Below are positions 1-7,345 of a DNA stretch of 13,170 nt, in pieces. This DNA comes from Actinomycetota bacterium (GTDB taxonomy: Bacteria; Actinomycetota; UBA4738), in assembly GCA_005885025.1 (NCBI GenBank), contig VAYC01000002.1, forward strand, positions 1 to 13,170. The letters are read 5' to 3'. Position numbers and translations under genes: made by a program. The notes beneath the pieces were generated by a model. That model saw nothing but the letters and a program-made list of their open reading frames with translations, was not told the origin of the DNA and searched no databases. Numbering within the stretch: position 1 is the first letter of the stretch; each line of letters begins with the position of its first letter.

Positions 1-411
1 GGCCACGTCGGGCCCGCCTCCGCGAACCACGGTGATGTCCAAGGCGTCGACGCGAACCTGCTGGAGGACGATCACGCCACGGTCCGCCGCAGCAAGAGGG
101 CCAGCGAACGTCGCCTTGACCGGATTGATCTCGCGCTCCAGCCGCTCCAGCGTCCAGTCCCCGCCTTTCTCGATCTTCACGGGGACTCCGGGCAACGGGA
201 TGATGTAGCCGAACCCCTTGGCATCGCCCGCGAACCGGAACCCCGTCACGTAGTGTTCGTAGCCGGCGTGCCACGCGGAGAGCGTGGTGGCCTTCCTGAG
301 GACCTCGGCATGGCCGGGCGCGACCAGTCCTCCGCAGGCAAGGGCGGTTCCGGCACCGAGCACGAGCAAAGCCATCATCAGGACAACGATCGAGAGCAGC
401 CGCCGCGTCAT
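1..411 (-). CDS. Secreted DUF2330-like protein, N-terminal part (cut by left edge)
   Basis: The minus strand is open from an ATG at 411 to the window edge, giving 137 residues with no stop. The first ~26 residues form a signal peptide: basic MTRR, a hydrophobic core rich in Leu, Val and Met, then ALA followed by CGG. Cleavage before the Cys is likely. The Cys is not in a good lipobox (it is preceded by A-L-A), so ordinary signal peptidase I export fits better than lipoprotein anchoring. The mature start CGGLVAP and the later stretch GFGYIIPLPGVPVKIEKGG resemble DUF2330 proteins, which begin with an exposed CGG and carry a hydrophobic 'W/Y-hhP-PGVP' segment. A GGAAAGGGG ribosome site sits about 6 bases before the ATG. 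Function is unknown in the family; an extracytoplasmic location is the safe inference. It is divergent from the HAD gene. The family call is from memory of its motifs. Confidence 0.72.
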   Translation of the reverse strand, partial: MTRRLLSIVVLMMALLVLGAGTALACGGLVAPGHAEVLRKATTLSAWHAGYEHYVTGFRFAGDAKGFGYIIPLPGVPVKIEKGGDWTLERLEREINPVKATFAGPLAAADRGVIVLQQVRVDALDITVVRGGGPDVA

Positions 412-434
412 CGCGTGCCCCTTTCCTGGGTCCC

Positions 435-447
435 GGGGATCGTCCCC
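435..447. repeat. Short perfect inverted repeat in divergent intergenic region
   Basis: GGGGA-TCG-TCCCC is a perfect 5-3-5 palindrome between the divergent DUF2330-like and HAD genes, about 24 bases upstream of the DUF2330 start. It could be an operator or a small hairpin in the leader. In such GC-rich DNA, a palindrome of this length can arise by chance. I see no convincing -35/-10 pair in the remaining 412-537 stretch on either strand. Confidence 0.25.
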
Positions 448-537
448 CACTGATTGCTGGCTTCGACGGATGCTCGGTCCCCACGGTTCCCAACCTCCAG
501 TTGTCATCGGGCCGCCCCGTCGGCCACCCTGTGGTCC

Positions 538-1251
538 GTGCCTGCCTCCGCCAACCCGGTGCGAGCCGCGGTCGTCGACTTCGACGGGACGATCTGCGAG
601 CACGACGTGTCCGAGGAGATCCTGCGGGCCTTCGCCACTCCCGAATGGATGGACATCGACATCCGGTTCCAACGCGGAGAGATCGGGTCGCGGGAGTGCC
701 TGATCCGGCAGGGAGCCCTCCTGGAGGGCACGCGCCGGGACATGCTGCGGTACGCCCTGGACCGCTACGCGATCGATCCCACTTTCGCTCCGTTCGTCGC
801 ATGGGCCCAGGACGTCGGCATCGAGGTCGCCGTGGCCAGCGACGGGCTGGGCTTCTACATCGAGCCGATGCTGCGCTCGGCGGGCGTGGCGGGGATCAGC
901 ATCCTCACCAACGAGGTCACCTTCGTGCCCGGCGAACGGCCCTCGTTCTTCCTCCCCAACGCCCACCCGGTCTGCGTGGGATGCGGCACCTGCAAGATGC
1001 AAGCCGTCCTGTCTCGCCGCGATCGGTTGGGACCGGTGGCCTTCGTCGGCGAGGGACACTCGGACCGTTACGGGGCGCTGTACGCGGACGTGGTCTTCGC
1101 CAAGAAGCACCTCGTAGACATCTGCCGGGCCGACGGAGTGACCTTCCACCCGTGGGAGACGTTCGACGACGTGCGAACCGGTTTGGAGTCGTTGAACGGG
1201 AGCCCCGAGTGGACAGGGCCGGAGCGCTGTCCGGGCTGGAAGACGCCCTAG
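538..1251 (+). CDS. MtnX-like HAD-superfamily phosphatase
   Basis: Predicted soluble phosphatase of the HAD class IB group that includes MtnX (2-hydroxy-3-keto-5-methylthiopentenyl-1-phosphate phosphatase) and phosphoserine phosphatase-like enzymes. From a GTG at 538 it is 237 residues. Motif I is VVDFDGT with nucleophile D14 and D16; motif II is the Ser in VAVASDG (S101); the catalytic Lys is K153 in GTCK; motif III is GEGHSD (171-176), with Glu where many relatives have Asp. A helical cap lies between motifs I and II. An odd Cys cluster CVGCGTC (C146, C149, C152) directly precedes the Lys. The frame stays open back to TTG 454, but the conserved domain begins only about 10 residues after 538. 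GTG 559 is another option and no start has a clear ribosome site. The substrate is unknown; no other methionine-salvage genes are present. Its TAG stop overlaps the convergent ABC gene's stop in CTAG. Confidence 0.78.
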   Translation: MPASANPVRAAVVDFDGTICEHDVSEEILRAFATPEWMDIDIRFQRGEIGSRECLIRQGALLEGTRRDMLRYALDRYAIDPTFAPFVAWAQDVGIEVAVASDGLGFYIEPMLRSAGVAGISILTNEVTFVPGERPSFFLPNAHPVCVGCGTCKMQAVLSRRDRLGPVAFVGEGHSDRYGALYADVVFAKKHLVDICRADGVTFHPWETFDDVRTGLESLNGSPEWTGPERCPGWKTP

Positions 1252-3221
1252 TCCTCGGCGAGGGTGTTGCCGAGCCAGCTCTCGTACAGCGATGCGTAGA
1301 CGCCTCCGGCCGCGACCAGATTCGAGTGGACGCCACGCTCCACGATGCGGCCCCGATCGAAGACGAGGATGAGCCCGGCGGCTTCCGCGGTCGAGAGCCG
1401 GTGCGCGATGGTGACCGTGGTTCGGCCCTCGGACAGGCGCTTCAGGGCCTCGCTCAGGGCCCGCTCCGTCTCGGGGTCCACCGCGCTGGTGGCCTCGTCG
1501 AGGATCAGCAGGCCCGGGTCGGCGATCTGCGCGCGCACCAACGCCACCAGCTGGCGCTCGCCCACCGACAGGCTCTCCCCGCGCTCGCCCACCTTGGTGC
1601 TCAACCCATCCGGGAGGCCTCGGACCCACTCGCCGAGCTCGAGGGCATCGAAGGCGCCCTCGATGTCGGAATCGGAGGCCCCCGGCCGCCCGTACCGAAC
1701 GTTGTCCCGGACTGTCGCGTCGAAGAGAAAACCGTCCTGGGCCACCATCCGGATGGCCCGCCGCCGAGAATCGGGCGCGATCTCTCGGAGGTCGAGGTCT
1801 CCGATCACGATCCGCCCGGCGGTGGGATCGGCAAGACGACACAGCAGCTTGGCAAACGTGGTCTTGCCGCAGCCGGTCTCACCCACGATGGCAACGTGGG
1901 AACCCGCTGCCAAGTCGACGCCGATCCCGCGAAGCACCATTCCTCCGCCGTCCTGATAGGCGAACTCGAGACCTTCGGTCCGAACCGACAGGGCTCGATC
2001 GGGGAGGGCCGTGCCGGGCGAGGGTTCGACCAGGTCGACCGGGATCTCGAGCACGCCCAGCACCTTTCGCCAGCCGGCGATGGCGGTCTGCGTAAGGTCG
2101 AAGGTCTCGGAGAGCTCGGACAGCGGCTGCACGAAGAGGCTGGCCAGGAAGAAGAACGCCACCAGATCGCCGAACGACAGGCCCCACCGAGGGCCGAACG
2201 TCACGCCGACCGCCAGCACCGATGCGACCGCGGCCGCCCCGAACAGGTCGGCCATCGGGAAGATCGTGGCCTGGAAGCGCGCGCCGTACATTTCGGCCTT
2301 GTACCGGCGGCGGATCGCTTCCTTCAGTCGCCGGTTCGTTCGTTCCTCCAGACCGTAGGCCCGGACCACTGCCGCGCCCATGAGGCTCTCCGAGACCGCC
2401 GAGAGCGTGTCGCCAACCCGCGTCCGCACGCGGTCATAGGCGCGCAGCATCCCCTTCTGGAGCATCCGGAGCACCAGGAAGAGCGGCGACACGGCGAGCA
2501 GGACCACCAGCGCCAGCTGCCACGAATAGACGAACATGGCCACGGCGGTGCCGAACATGAGCGCCGTGCTGGTGATCCACGACATGCCGCCCCACTCGAG
2601 GAACTGCCCGATCGTGTCGACGTCGGCCGTGACTCTTGACACGAACGCCCCGCGCTTCTCTGCGGTCTGGGCGGCGATCGACAGCTTGTGGATGTGGTCG
2701 AACGCCCGGACCCGCAGCGTCGCCAAGGAGGTCTCGCTGGCCCGGACCAGTCGCCGATAAGTGGTTCGCCCGGCCACGTAGACCAGCCCCACGGCACCCG
2801 CCGCCACGGCGCAAGCCCCGTAGACGAACCGCGGCCGGAAGCCTGCCGGCCCATTCAGGCCGCGGTCGAGGATCTGTTGGACGAGGATGGGGATCAGCAG
2901 ACGGCCGGCGGTCAGCGCCATGGCCAGGCCCAAGGTGTATCCCAGTCCCGCACGCAGCTCGGGCGTCTCTCGCAAGCCCCGGCGAAGGAGGCGGATGGCG
3001 CCCTCGATCTGGGGAAGATCTTCGGCGGATGGCTCGACCTCGCTGGGCGGAGGTCCTTCGCGCCCCCCGGGCGGCACAGCCTCCTCGAAGGCCACGGGCT
3101 CGTCCCGGCTTCGCCGGAAGGTCCGATCCAGCGCCCTGGCCAGGCGAGACCGCTCGCGCCCCTGGGGATCCCCATTGCCTTGCGAGCCTTGTCGCCCCAC
3201 GGTGGTCCTCGGGTCGCTCAT
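1248..3221 (-). CDS. ABC exporter half-transporter, second subunit (canonical catalytic residues, degenerate signature)
   Basis: A 657-residue membrane-spanning domain fused to an ATPase domain, the type IV exporter arrangement. The first ~85 residues are a charged, hydrophilic extension of unknown role. Transmembrane segments follow (for example around GLAMALTAGRLLIPILV and LALVVLLAVSPLFLVLRM). The nucleotide-binding domain has Walker A GETGCGKTT (447-455), a Q-loop VAQDGF, Walker B LLILDEATSAVD with catalytic E576, and the switch His H607 in TIAHRLST. Its ABC signature reads LSVGE (551-555) instead of LSGGQ, a degenerate form. Its ATG start overlaps the upstream subunit's TGA stop as ATGA, so translation is probably coupled and the two should form a heterodimer. 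Substrate cannot be told from sequence; drugs, lipids or peptides are all possible for this family. It converges on the HAD gene with a 4-base overlap. Confidence 0.93.
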   Translation of the reverse strand: MSDPRTTVGRQGSQGNGDPQGRERSRLARALDRTFRRSRDEPVAFEEAVPPGGREGPPPSEVEPSAEDLPQIEGAIRLLRRGLRETPELRAGLGYTLGLAMALTAGRLLIPILVQQILDRGLNGPAGFRPRFVYGACAVAAGAVGLVYVAGRTTYRRLVRASETSLATLRVRAFDHIHKLSIAAQTAEKRGAFVSRVTADVDTIGQFLEWGGMSWITSTALMFGTAVAMFVYSWQLALVVLLAVSPLFLVLRMLQKGMLRAYDRVRTRVGDTLSAVSESLMGAAVVRAYGLEERTNRRLKEAIRRRYKAEMYGARFQATIFPMADLFGAAAVASVLAVGVTFGPRWGLSFGDLVAFFFLASLFVQPLSELSETFDLTQTAIAGWRKVLGVLEIPVDLVEPSPGTALPDRALSVRTEGLEFAYQDGGGMVLRGIGVDLAAGSHVAIVGETGCGKTTFAKLLCRLADPTAGRIVIGDLDLREIAPDSRRRAIRMVAQDGFLFDATVRDNVRYGRPGASDSDIEGAFDALELGEWVRGLPDGLSTKVGERGESLSVGERQLVALVRAQIADPGLLILDEATSAVDPETERALSEALKRLSEGRTTVTIAHRLSTAEAAGLILVFDRGRIVERGVHSNLVAAGGVYASLYESWLGNTLAED

Positions 3222-4969
3222 GCCGCCCCCAACTCGTAGGCACGGACCATGGCCTCGTACGCGGGGTGGCTCAGCAGCTCGTAGTGCGTACCCTCCGCGG
3301 CGACCCGCCCGCTCTCAAGGAACAGGACACGGTCGGCGAGAGCGATCGTGGAGACCCGATAGGCGATGACGATCAGCGTGGCATCGAGCTCGTCCCGAAG
3401 TCCCTGCAGGATGGCCGCCTCCACCGTCGGGTCGACCGCCGACGTCGCGTCGTCCAGGATCATCAAACGCGGCTTGCGAACCAGCGCTCGGGCCAGTGCC
3501 AGCCGCTGGCGTTGGCCGCCGGAGACCGTGACCCCGCGCTCACCGAGCACAGTGTCGTAACCCTTGGGCAGCTCCTCGACGAACTCTTCGGCCTGGGCCA
3601 GCCGCACGGCCCGCCGCATGTCGGCCTCGGAGACCGCCAGGTCCAGCGCGATGTTCTCCCGCACCGAGTTCGCGAACAGGAAGGTCTCCTGGAACACGAT
3701 GGCGGTGTCGCGGCGCAGGGCGACAGGGTCCACGCGGCGAAGGTCCACGCCTCCGAGTCGGATCGAGCCCGAGTCGGGGTCGGCCAGCCGGACCAGCAGC
3801 TGGGAGAGGGTGCTCTTGCCCGACCCCGTTGGGCCCACCAGCGCCACGGACTCGTTCGGGGCGAGCTCGAAGGACACGCCTTCCAGCACGCGATTCGCTT
3901 CATAGGAGAACGAGACGGACCGAACCGACACGCCCAGGGGTCCCGTGGGGAGGTCCACGCCTTCCACCGCGGGGGGAAGCGTCACCGGTTCCGCGAACAC
4001 CTCTTCCAGACGCTCCCGTCCCACCACGGCGCGGGGCACATCGGAGAGAACGAACCCGATCAGGCGGAGAGGGAAAGCGAGCAGCTCGAACAAAGACACG
4101 AACTGCACCAGGGTTCCCACGGTGATGGCGCCCGTGGACACCCGCCACGAGCCAACCGCGATCAAGACGATGATCCCGAGTGCAGGGATGGCCTCGAAGA
4201 CCGGCTCGAATGCGGCCCGCAGATATCCCATGCGGATGCGGTCGTCCCGGAGGGCTTGGGCCTTCTCGGCCAAACGAGCCACCTCTGCACGCTCCCGGCC
4301 GAGGGTCTTCACCATCAGCGCGCCGTCGATGCTCTCGTGGGCGACCGAGGAGACCTCGCCGATGCGCTCCTGGGCGCTGGTCGCCGGCTCCTCCACTTTC
4401 CGCGTGTAGTACCGATTGATCACGGCCAGGCCGGGCAGGACGGTGACTCCGATCACCGCCAGGAACGGGTCGGTGACGACCAGAGCGATCGTGGCGAACA
4501 CCACCAGGAGGATGACGGCGAGCGACCACGGGAGCGGGTGGATGACCTCGATGGCCGCGGTCACGTCGGCCTCGGCGTGCGCCATGAGCTCGCCGGTGGG
4601 CCGGGCCCGGTGATAGGCGAGGGGGAGCTGCTGATAGCGGTCCACGACGCGGGTGGTCAGGGTGGCCCGCATCCTGCTCCCCGTCATGCCGGCGAAGTAC
4701 CGCCGGGTGATGATGCCGCCGGCCCTGAACACGCCGACCGCCATGATGGCCACCACGCCCCACGCCACGGTGCTGCCGCCGACCCCAGTCTTGAACGCCG
4801 GGACCAACACGTGGTCGGTGACGCGGCCCAGCACGATCGTGCTGGCCACAGTCATGCCCGCGTACACGGTCGCGCCCGTTACCGCCGTGGCGAACGGCCA
4901 CGGGTGGGTGGCGATATAGGAGCCGATGACGCGCAAGCCGCGCGCGAAGACGCTGCGCTTTTCCTTCAC
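3218..4969 (-). CDS. ABC exporter half-transporter, first subunit (degenerate catalytic site, intact signature)
   Basis: A half-size ABC exporter of 583 residues from a GTG at 4969. The membrane domain begins at RVIGSYIATHPWPFATAV and is followed by further helices. The ATPase domain has Walker A GPTGSGKST (from 379), Q-loop FQETFLF and an intact signature VSGGQ (482-486). Walker B is LMILDDATSAVD, where D507 replaces the catalytic Glu, and the switch region is IAYRVST, where Y537 replaces His. Both changes mark a non-hydrolysing or slow site, complementary to the neighbour's degenerate LSVGE, as in TM287/288, LmrCD or BmrCD heterodimers. The frame is open back to TTG 5146, but that would run through the divergent promoter; GTG 5005 is the other plausible start. 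I prefer 4969 because it gives the usual family length, though its ribosome site is weak. It is likely controlled together with the divergent regulator gene. Confidence 0.9.
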   Translation of the reverse strand: MKEKRSVFARGLRVIGSYIATHPWPFATAVTGATVYAGMTVASTIVLGRVTDHVLVPAFKTGVGGSTVAWGVVAIMAVGVFRAGGIITRRYFAGMTGSRMRATLTTRVVDRYQQLPLAYHRARPTGELMAHAEADVTAAIEVIHPLPWSLAVILLVVFATIALVVTDPFLAVIGVTVLPGLAVINRYYTRKVEEPATSAQERIGEVSSVAHESIDGALMVKTLGRERAEVARLAEKAQALRDDRIRMGYLRAAFEPVFEAIPALGIIVLIAVGSWRVSTGAITVGTLVQFVSLFELLAFPLRLIGFVLSDVPRAVVGRERLEEVFAEPVTLPPAVEGVDLPTGPLGVSVRSVSFSYEANRVLEGVSFELAPNESVALVGPTGSGKSTLSQLLVRLADPDSGSIRLGGVDLRRVDPVALRRDTAIVFQETFLFANSVRENIALDLAVSEADMRRAVRLAQAEEFVEELPKGYDTVLGERGVTVSGGQRQRLALARALVRKPRLMILDDATSAVDPTVEAAILQGLRDELDATLIVIAYRVSTIALADRVLFLESGRVAAEGTHYELLSHPAYEAMVRAYELGAA

Positions 4970-5053
4970 GAGAGCTCTAGCTTTCTGCGCCCAGGCAGGA
5001 ACCACATGGGCGCGCGTAACGAGGGACCTGACGACCCGGCCGGCGGCTTGGCC

Positions 5054-5082
5054 ATGATAGCCGGTCCACTCTTCTGGTGCCA
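5054..5082 (-). promoter_or_regulatory. Candidate promoter for the ABC exporter operon
   Basis: On the minus strand TGGCAC (-35, at 5077-5082) and TATCAT (-10, at 5054-5059) are separated by 17 bases, upstream of the first ABC subunit. The -10 is good and the -35 poor. Transcription would begin near 5047, leaving a leader of about 78 bases to the GTG at 4969 or about 42 to the GTG at 5005. This supports a start inside 4969-5005 rather than the TTG at 5146. Confidence 0.3.
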
Positions 5083-5091
5083 GACGGCCTC

Positions 5092-5119
5092 TTGACGGTC
5101 CAAGGGTTCGAAGTATACT
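5092..5119 (+). promoter_or_regulatory. Sigma70-type promoter for the ArsR-like regulator
   Basis: TTGACG (-35, 5092-5097) and TATACT (-10, 5114-5119) are separated by 16 bases, both close to the vegetative consensus and striking in GC-rich DNA. Transcription would start near 5126, about 38 bases before the GTG at 5164. One TTCGAA repeat lies in the spacer and a second TTCGA copy covers the presumed start site, so a repressor bound there would block this promoter. Confidence 0.6.
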
Positions 5120-5134
5120 GGAATCGTTCGAGAA
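5105..5134. repeat. Paired TTCGA repeats over the regulator promoter (candidate operator)
   Basis: GTTCGA occurs at 5106-5111 (as the palindrome TTCGAA at 5107-5112) and again at 5126-5131, exactly 20 bases or about two helical turns apart, flanking the TATACT -10 box. A dimeric winged-helix protein could contact both on one face of the DNA. The adjacent regulator is the obvious candidate ligand, which would give autoregulation and shared control of the divergent ABC exporter. No direct evidence beyond position and spacing. Confidence 0.4.
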
Positions 5135-5163
5135 ATCTGGAACCAAGGAAGAGGGGGGCGACC

Positions 5164-6261
5164 GTGCCGGTTCGCGATCTGACGGGGAGGGAGCAGGCCT
5201 ACGGTGTCCACGTCGAGGTGGGGCTCGCGTACGAGTTCCTGATCACGCTCACCGCTTTCGGGCTGCCCAGCGAGCACCCGACGTACGAGGTGGGCCCTGA
5301 CTGGTTCGAAACTGTTCGAAAGCGGGCTTCCAAACCGTTGCTGCAAGCCCTGGACGGGATCGGGAACGAGGCAGGCAAGGTCTGGGTGAACCTCGTCGGT
5401 TTGGCCACCACCTCGCCGGCGACCAGGGATGTCCCTTCGTTCCTCCGGCGGGTAGAGGCCCTCGAGCCGCTCGAGCTCAGGTTGTACCTGCTCGGCTTCC
5501 ACGTCCCCCACTATCAGCAGTCCATCAGCCGGGACGTCCTCTACCGAGCCGCCGAGGGCGACCCCGTGGCGCGGGACCACCTGCTCGAAGATCGCTCCTA
5601 TTTCGGAGGCCACGCCGAAGCCACGCTCGGCCCCCTCCTCCGGCTCACCCCCGAACAGACAAGAGCTGTCGCGATGGATGGCATGCACCGCTGGTACGAG
5701 GAGGTCTTCCGGTCGCGAGAGGAGGAGCTGGAGCCGGTCCTGCTGAGGGACGCCGAGGCCAAGCGCACGCTACTCGCCACGATGCCGCCCGATCAGGTCA
5801 TCGAGGCCGCGAGCGGGGTCCAGTTCGTGGCCCATCCGTGGATCCGCCAGGTCTACCTGATCCCCCAGCTCACGACCCGGCCATGGGTGTGGCTGGCCGA
5901 GCACGACGACGCAAGGCTCTACTGCTACCCCGTCGCTGATGAGAGCCTCGGGGCCGGCAAGTCGGAGCCTCCGGGGCGCCTGGTCCGCTTGCACAAGGCG
6001 CTCGGCGATGAGAAGCGGCTTCGGATGCTCCGCGAGCTCGCCACGTCGAGCGCCACGTTGCAGGAGCTGGCCGATCGCTTCGGCCTCCCGAAGTCGACCG
6101 CCCACCATCACCTGGCGATCCTTCGCTCTGCCGGGTTGATCCGGGTGTCCTCGGACGAGGACCACCGTTACAGCGTGCGGCGAGACGTCATCCCCGAGAT
6201 GTCGTCGCTCCTCACCGCGTACCTGGGTCCGGAGGAGCCCCAGCGTGCCCGCGAAGCATGA
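5164..6261 (+). CDS. Transcriptional regulator with C-terminal ArsR-type winged helix (DUF5937-like N-terminus)
   Basis: A 365-residue protein starting at GTG 5164 behind a purine-rich GGAAGAGGGGGG ribosome site; the frame is open to 5077, but the promoter at 5092-5119 rules that out. Residues 1 to about 265 are a large alpha-helical region resembling the DUF5937-type N-terminus seen in actinobacterial ArsR proteins. Residues about 272-350 are a winged helix: LHKALGDEKRLRMLRELA, then the recognition region LQELADRFGLPKSTAHHHLA, then a wing ending in DEDHRYSVRR. It has no metal-binding Cys pair in the DNA-binding helix, so a classic ArsR metal sensor is unlikely; the N-terminal domain may sense a small molecule. 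It is divergent from the ABC exporter and lies 63 bases before the aldo/keto reductase. It probably regulates one or both neighbours. The HTH call is firm; the N-terminal family name is from memory. Confidence 0.85.
   Translation: MPVRDLTGREQAYGVHVEVGLAYEFLITLTAFGLPSEHPTYEVGPDWFETVRKRASKPLLQALDGIGNEAGKVWVNLVGLATTSPATRDVPSFLRRVEALEPLELRLYLLGFHVPHYQQSISRDVLYRAAEGDPVARDHLLEDRSYFGGHAEATLGPLLRLTPEQTRAVAMDGMHRWYEEVFRSREEELEPVLLRDAEAKRTLLATMPPDQVIEAASGVQFVAHPWIRQVYLIPQLTTRPWVWLAEHDDARLYCYPVADESLGAGKSEPPGRLVRLHKALGDEKRLRMLRELATSSATLQELADRFGLPKSTAHHHLAILRSAGLIRVSSDEDHRYSVRRDVIPEMSSLLTAYLGPEEPQRAREA
5303..5321. repeat. Tandem TTCGAA motifs inside the regulator gene
   Basis: TTCGAA occurs twice, at 5305-5310 and 5315-5320, one helical turn apart, within the early coding region of the ArsR-like gene. 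The flanks are also alike (GGTTCGAAACTGTTCGAAAG). They encode the peptide WFETVRKR, so coding constraint could explain them, but they match the core of the promoter repeats about 200 bases upstream and might be an auxiliary operator. Confidence 0.25.
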
Positions 6262-6324
6262 GAGGTGGCGTGGACGGGCGGACGCACGACGGGGACTCAG
6301 CGAAGGAGAGGTAGGGGGAATCCG

Positions 6325-7332
6325 ATGAGGTACCAGCTGCTGGGCCGGAGTGGGCTCCGCGTCTCCGAACTCGCCCTCGGAACCATGACGTTCGGCGAGG
6401 ATTGGGGATGGGGGGCGTCCGAGGAGGAGAGCCGTCACATCTTCGAGCGCTACGCCGAAGCCGGGGGCAACTTCGTCGACACGGCCAACAACTACACCAA
6501 CGGCACCAGCGAGCGGTTCGTCGGCCAGTTCGTCGCCCCCGACCGCGACCACTTCGTGGTGGCTACCAAGTACACGCTGACCGATCGGAAAGACGACCCG
6601 AACTTCGGGGGGAACCACCGGAAGAACCTGTGGCGCTCCCTCACCGACAGCCTGCGCCGCCTGGGCACGGACTATGTCGACTTGCTGTGGCTGCACATGT
6701 GGGACGGGATGACGCCGCTGGAGGAGGTCCTCCGTGCGATGGATGACCTGGTCCGAGCCGGCAAGGTGCTCCACGTGGGATTCTCCGACACTCCGGCGTG
6801 GGTCGTGGCCAGAGCCGTGGCCATCGCCGAGCTGCGAGGGTGGGTTCGGCCCGTGGCCGTCCAGCTTCCTTTCAGCCTGGCCGCCCGCTCGCCGGAGCGG
6901 GAACTCTTGCCCATGGCGAGGGATCTGCAGCTCGCGGTCACCCCGTGGGGATTGCTCGAAGAGGGCGTGCTGACCGGGAAATACCGGCGAGAGTCCGACG
7001 AGCCACGCCGGAACCGGTCGGCCGGAAAACGCGTCATGGCCCTGGGCGACGCCGTGACGGGGCTCGCCGAGGAGATCGGCCGGTCACCGGCGCAGGTGGC
7101 GATCAACTGGGTCCGCCAGCAGCCGGGGACGATCATCCCGATCATCGGGGCCCGGACAGAGACGCAGCTGAAGGACAGCCTGGGCTGCCTGGACTTCGAA
7201 CTCACGCAGGACCAGCTCAGCCGGCTGGCAGAGGCCAGCCCCATCGATCTTGGTTTTCCGCGATCGTTCCTGGAGTCAGGGCACGTCCGGGAGCTGATCT
7301 TCGGGGAGACCTACGACCTGATCGACCGCTGA
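6325..7332 (+). CDS. Aldo/keto reductase
   Basis: A 335-residue NADPH-dependent carbonyl reductase of the aldo/keto reductase superfamily, a cytosolic TIM barrel. The catalytic tetrad is visible: D52 in FVDTANNY, Y57 in NNYTNGTSE, K82 in VVATKYTL and H124 in LLWLHMWD. The C-terminal cofactor region has TIIPIIGARTETQL, the usual place for NADP(H) phosphate contacts. The N-terminus MRYQLLGRSGLRVSELALGTMTFG is typical. Start chosen at ATG 6325, behind GGAGAGGTAGGGGG; the frame is open back to 6265 but without a better site. The gap of 63 bases from the ArsR-like gene allows co-transcription. The substrate cannot be assigned; aldehydes, sugars and ketones are all handled by relatives. The stop lies in a small hairpin shared with the convergent gene. 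Confidence 0.93.
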   Translation: MRYQLLGRSGLRVSELALGTMTFGEDWGWGASEEESRHIFERYAEAGGNFVDTANNYTNGTSERFVGQFVAPDRDHFVVATKYTLTDRKDDPNFGGNHRKNLWRSLTDSLRRLGTDYVDLLWLHMWDGMTPLEEVLRAMDDLVRAGKVLHVGFSDTPAWVVARAVAIAELRGWVRPVAVQLPFSLAARSPERELLPMARDLQLAVTPWGLLEEGVLTGKYRRESDEPRRNRSAGKRVMALGDAVTGLAEEIGRSPAQVAINWVRQQPGTIIPIIGARTETQLKDSLGCLDFELTQDQLSRLAEASPIDLGFPRSFLESGHVRELIFGETYDLIDR

Positions 7333-7345
7333 CCAGGGCGGGTCA
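7330..7345. terminator. Small hairpin spanning two convergent stop codons
   Basis: TGACC-AGGGCG-GGTCA is a perfect 5-bp inverted repeat with a 6-base loop. Its left arm contains the TGA of the aldo/keto reductase and its right arm contains the complement of the TGA of the convergent minus-strand gene. With no U-tract and a short stem, it is at most a weak bidirectional transcript-end structure. Confidence 0.2.

Noticed and set aside
454..537. Upstream extension of the HAD phosphatase to TTG 454.
   Set aside because: The 28 extra residues are Ser/Pro-rich and unlike the family, which starts just before the DxDGT motif. No clear ribosome site supports this TTG.
501..5095. Two very long plus-strand open frames (501-2639 and 2636-5095) opposite the ABC exporter genes, overlapping as ATGA.
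   Set aside because: They are mirror images of two clearly real ABC transporter genes on the minus strand. Their products are rich in Arg, Gly, His and Pro without motifs, as expected from antisense of GC-rich coding DNA. Their tidy overlap only mirrors the overlap of the real genes.
5112..5119. AGTATACT is a perfect palindrome, so TATACT could serve as a -10 box in both directions.
   Set aside because: On the minus strand the matching -35 position reads CCAGAT, which is not promoter-like. A better minus-strand candidate lies at 5054-5082.
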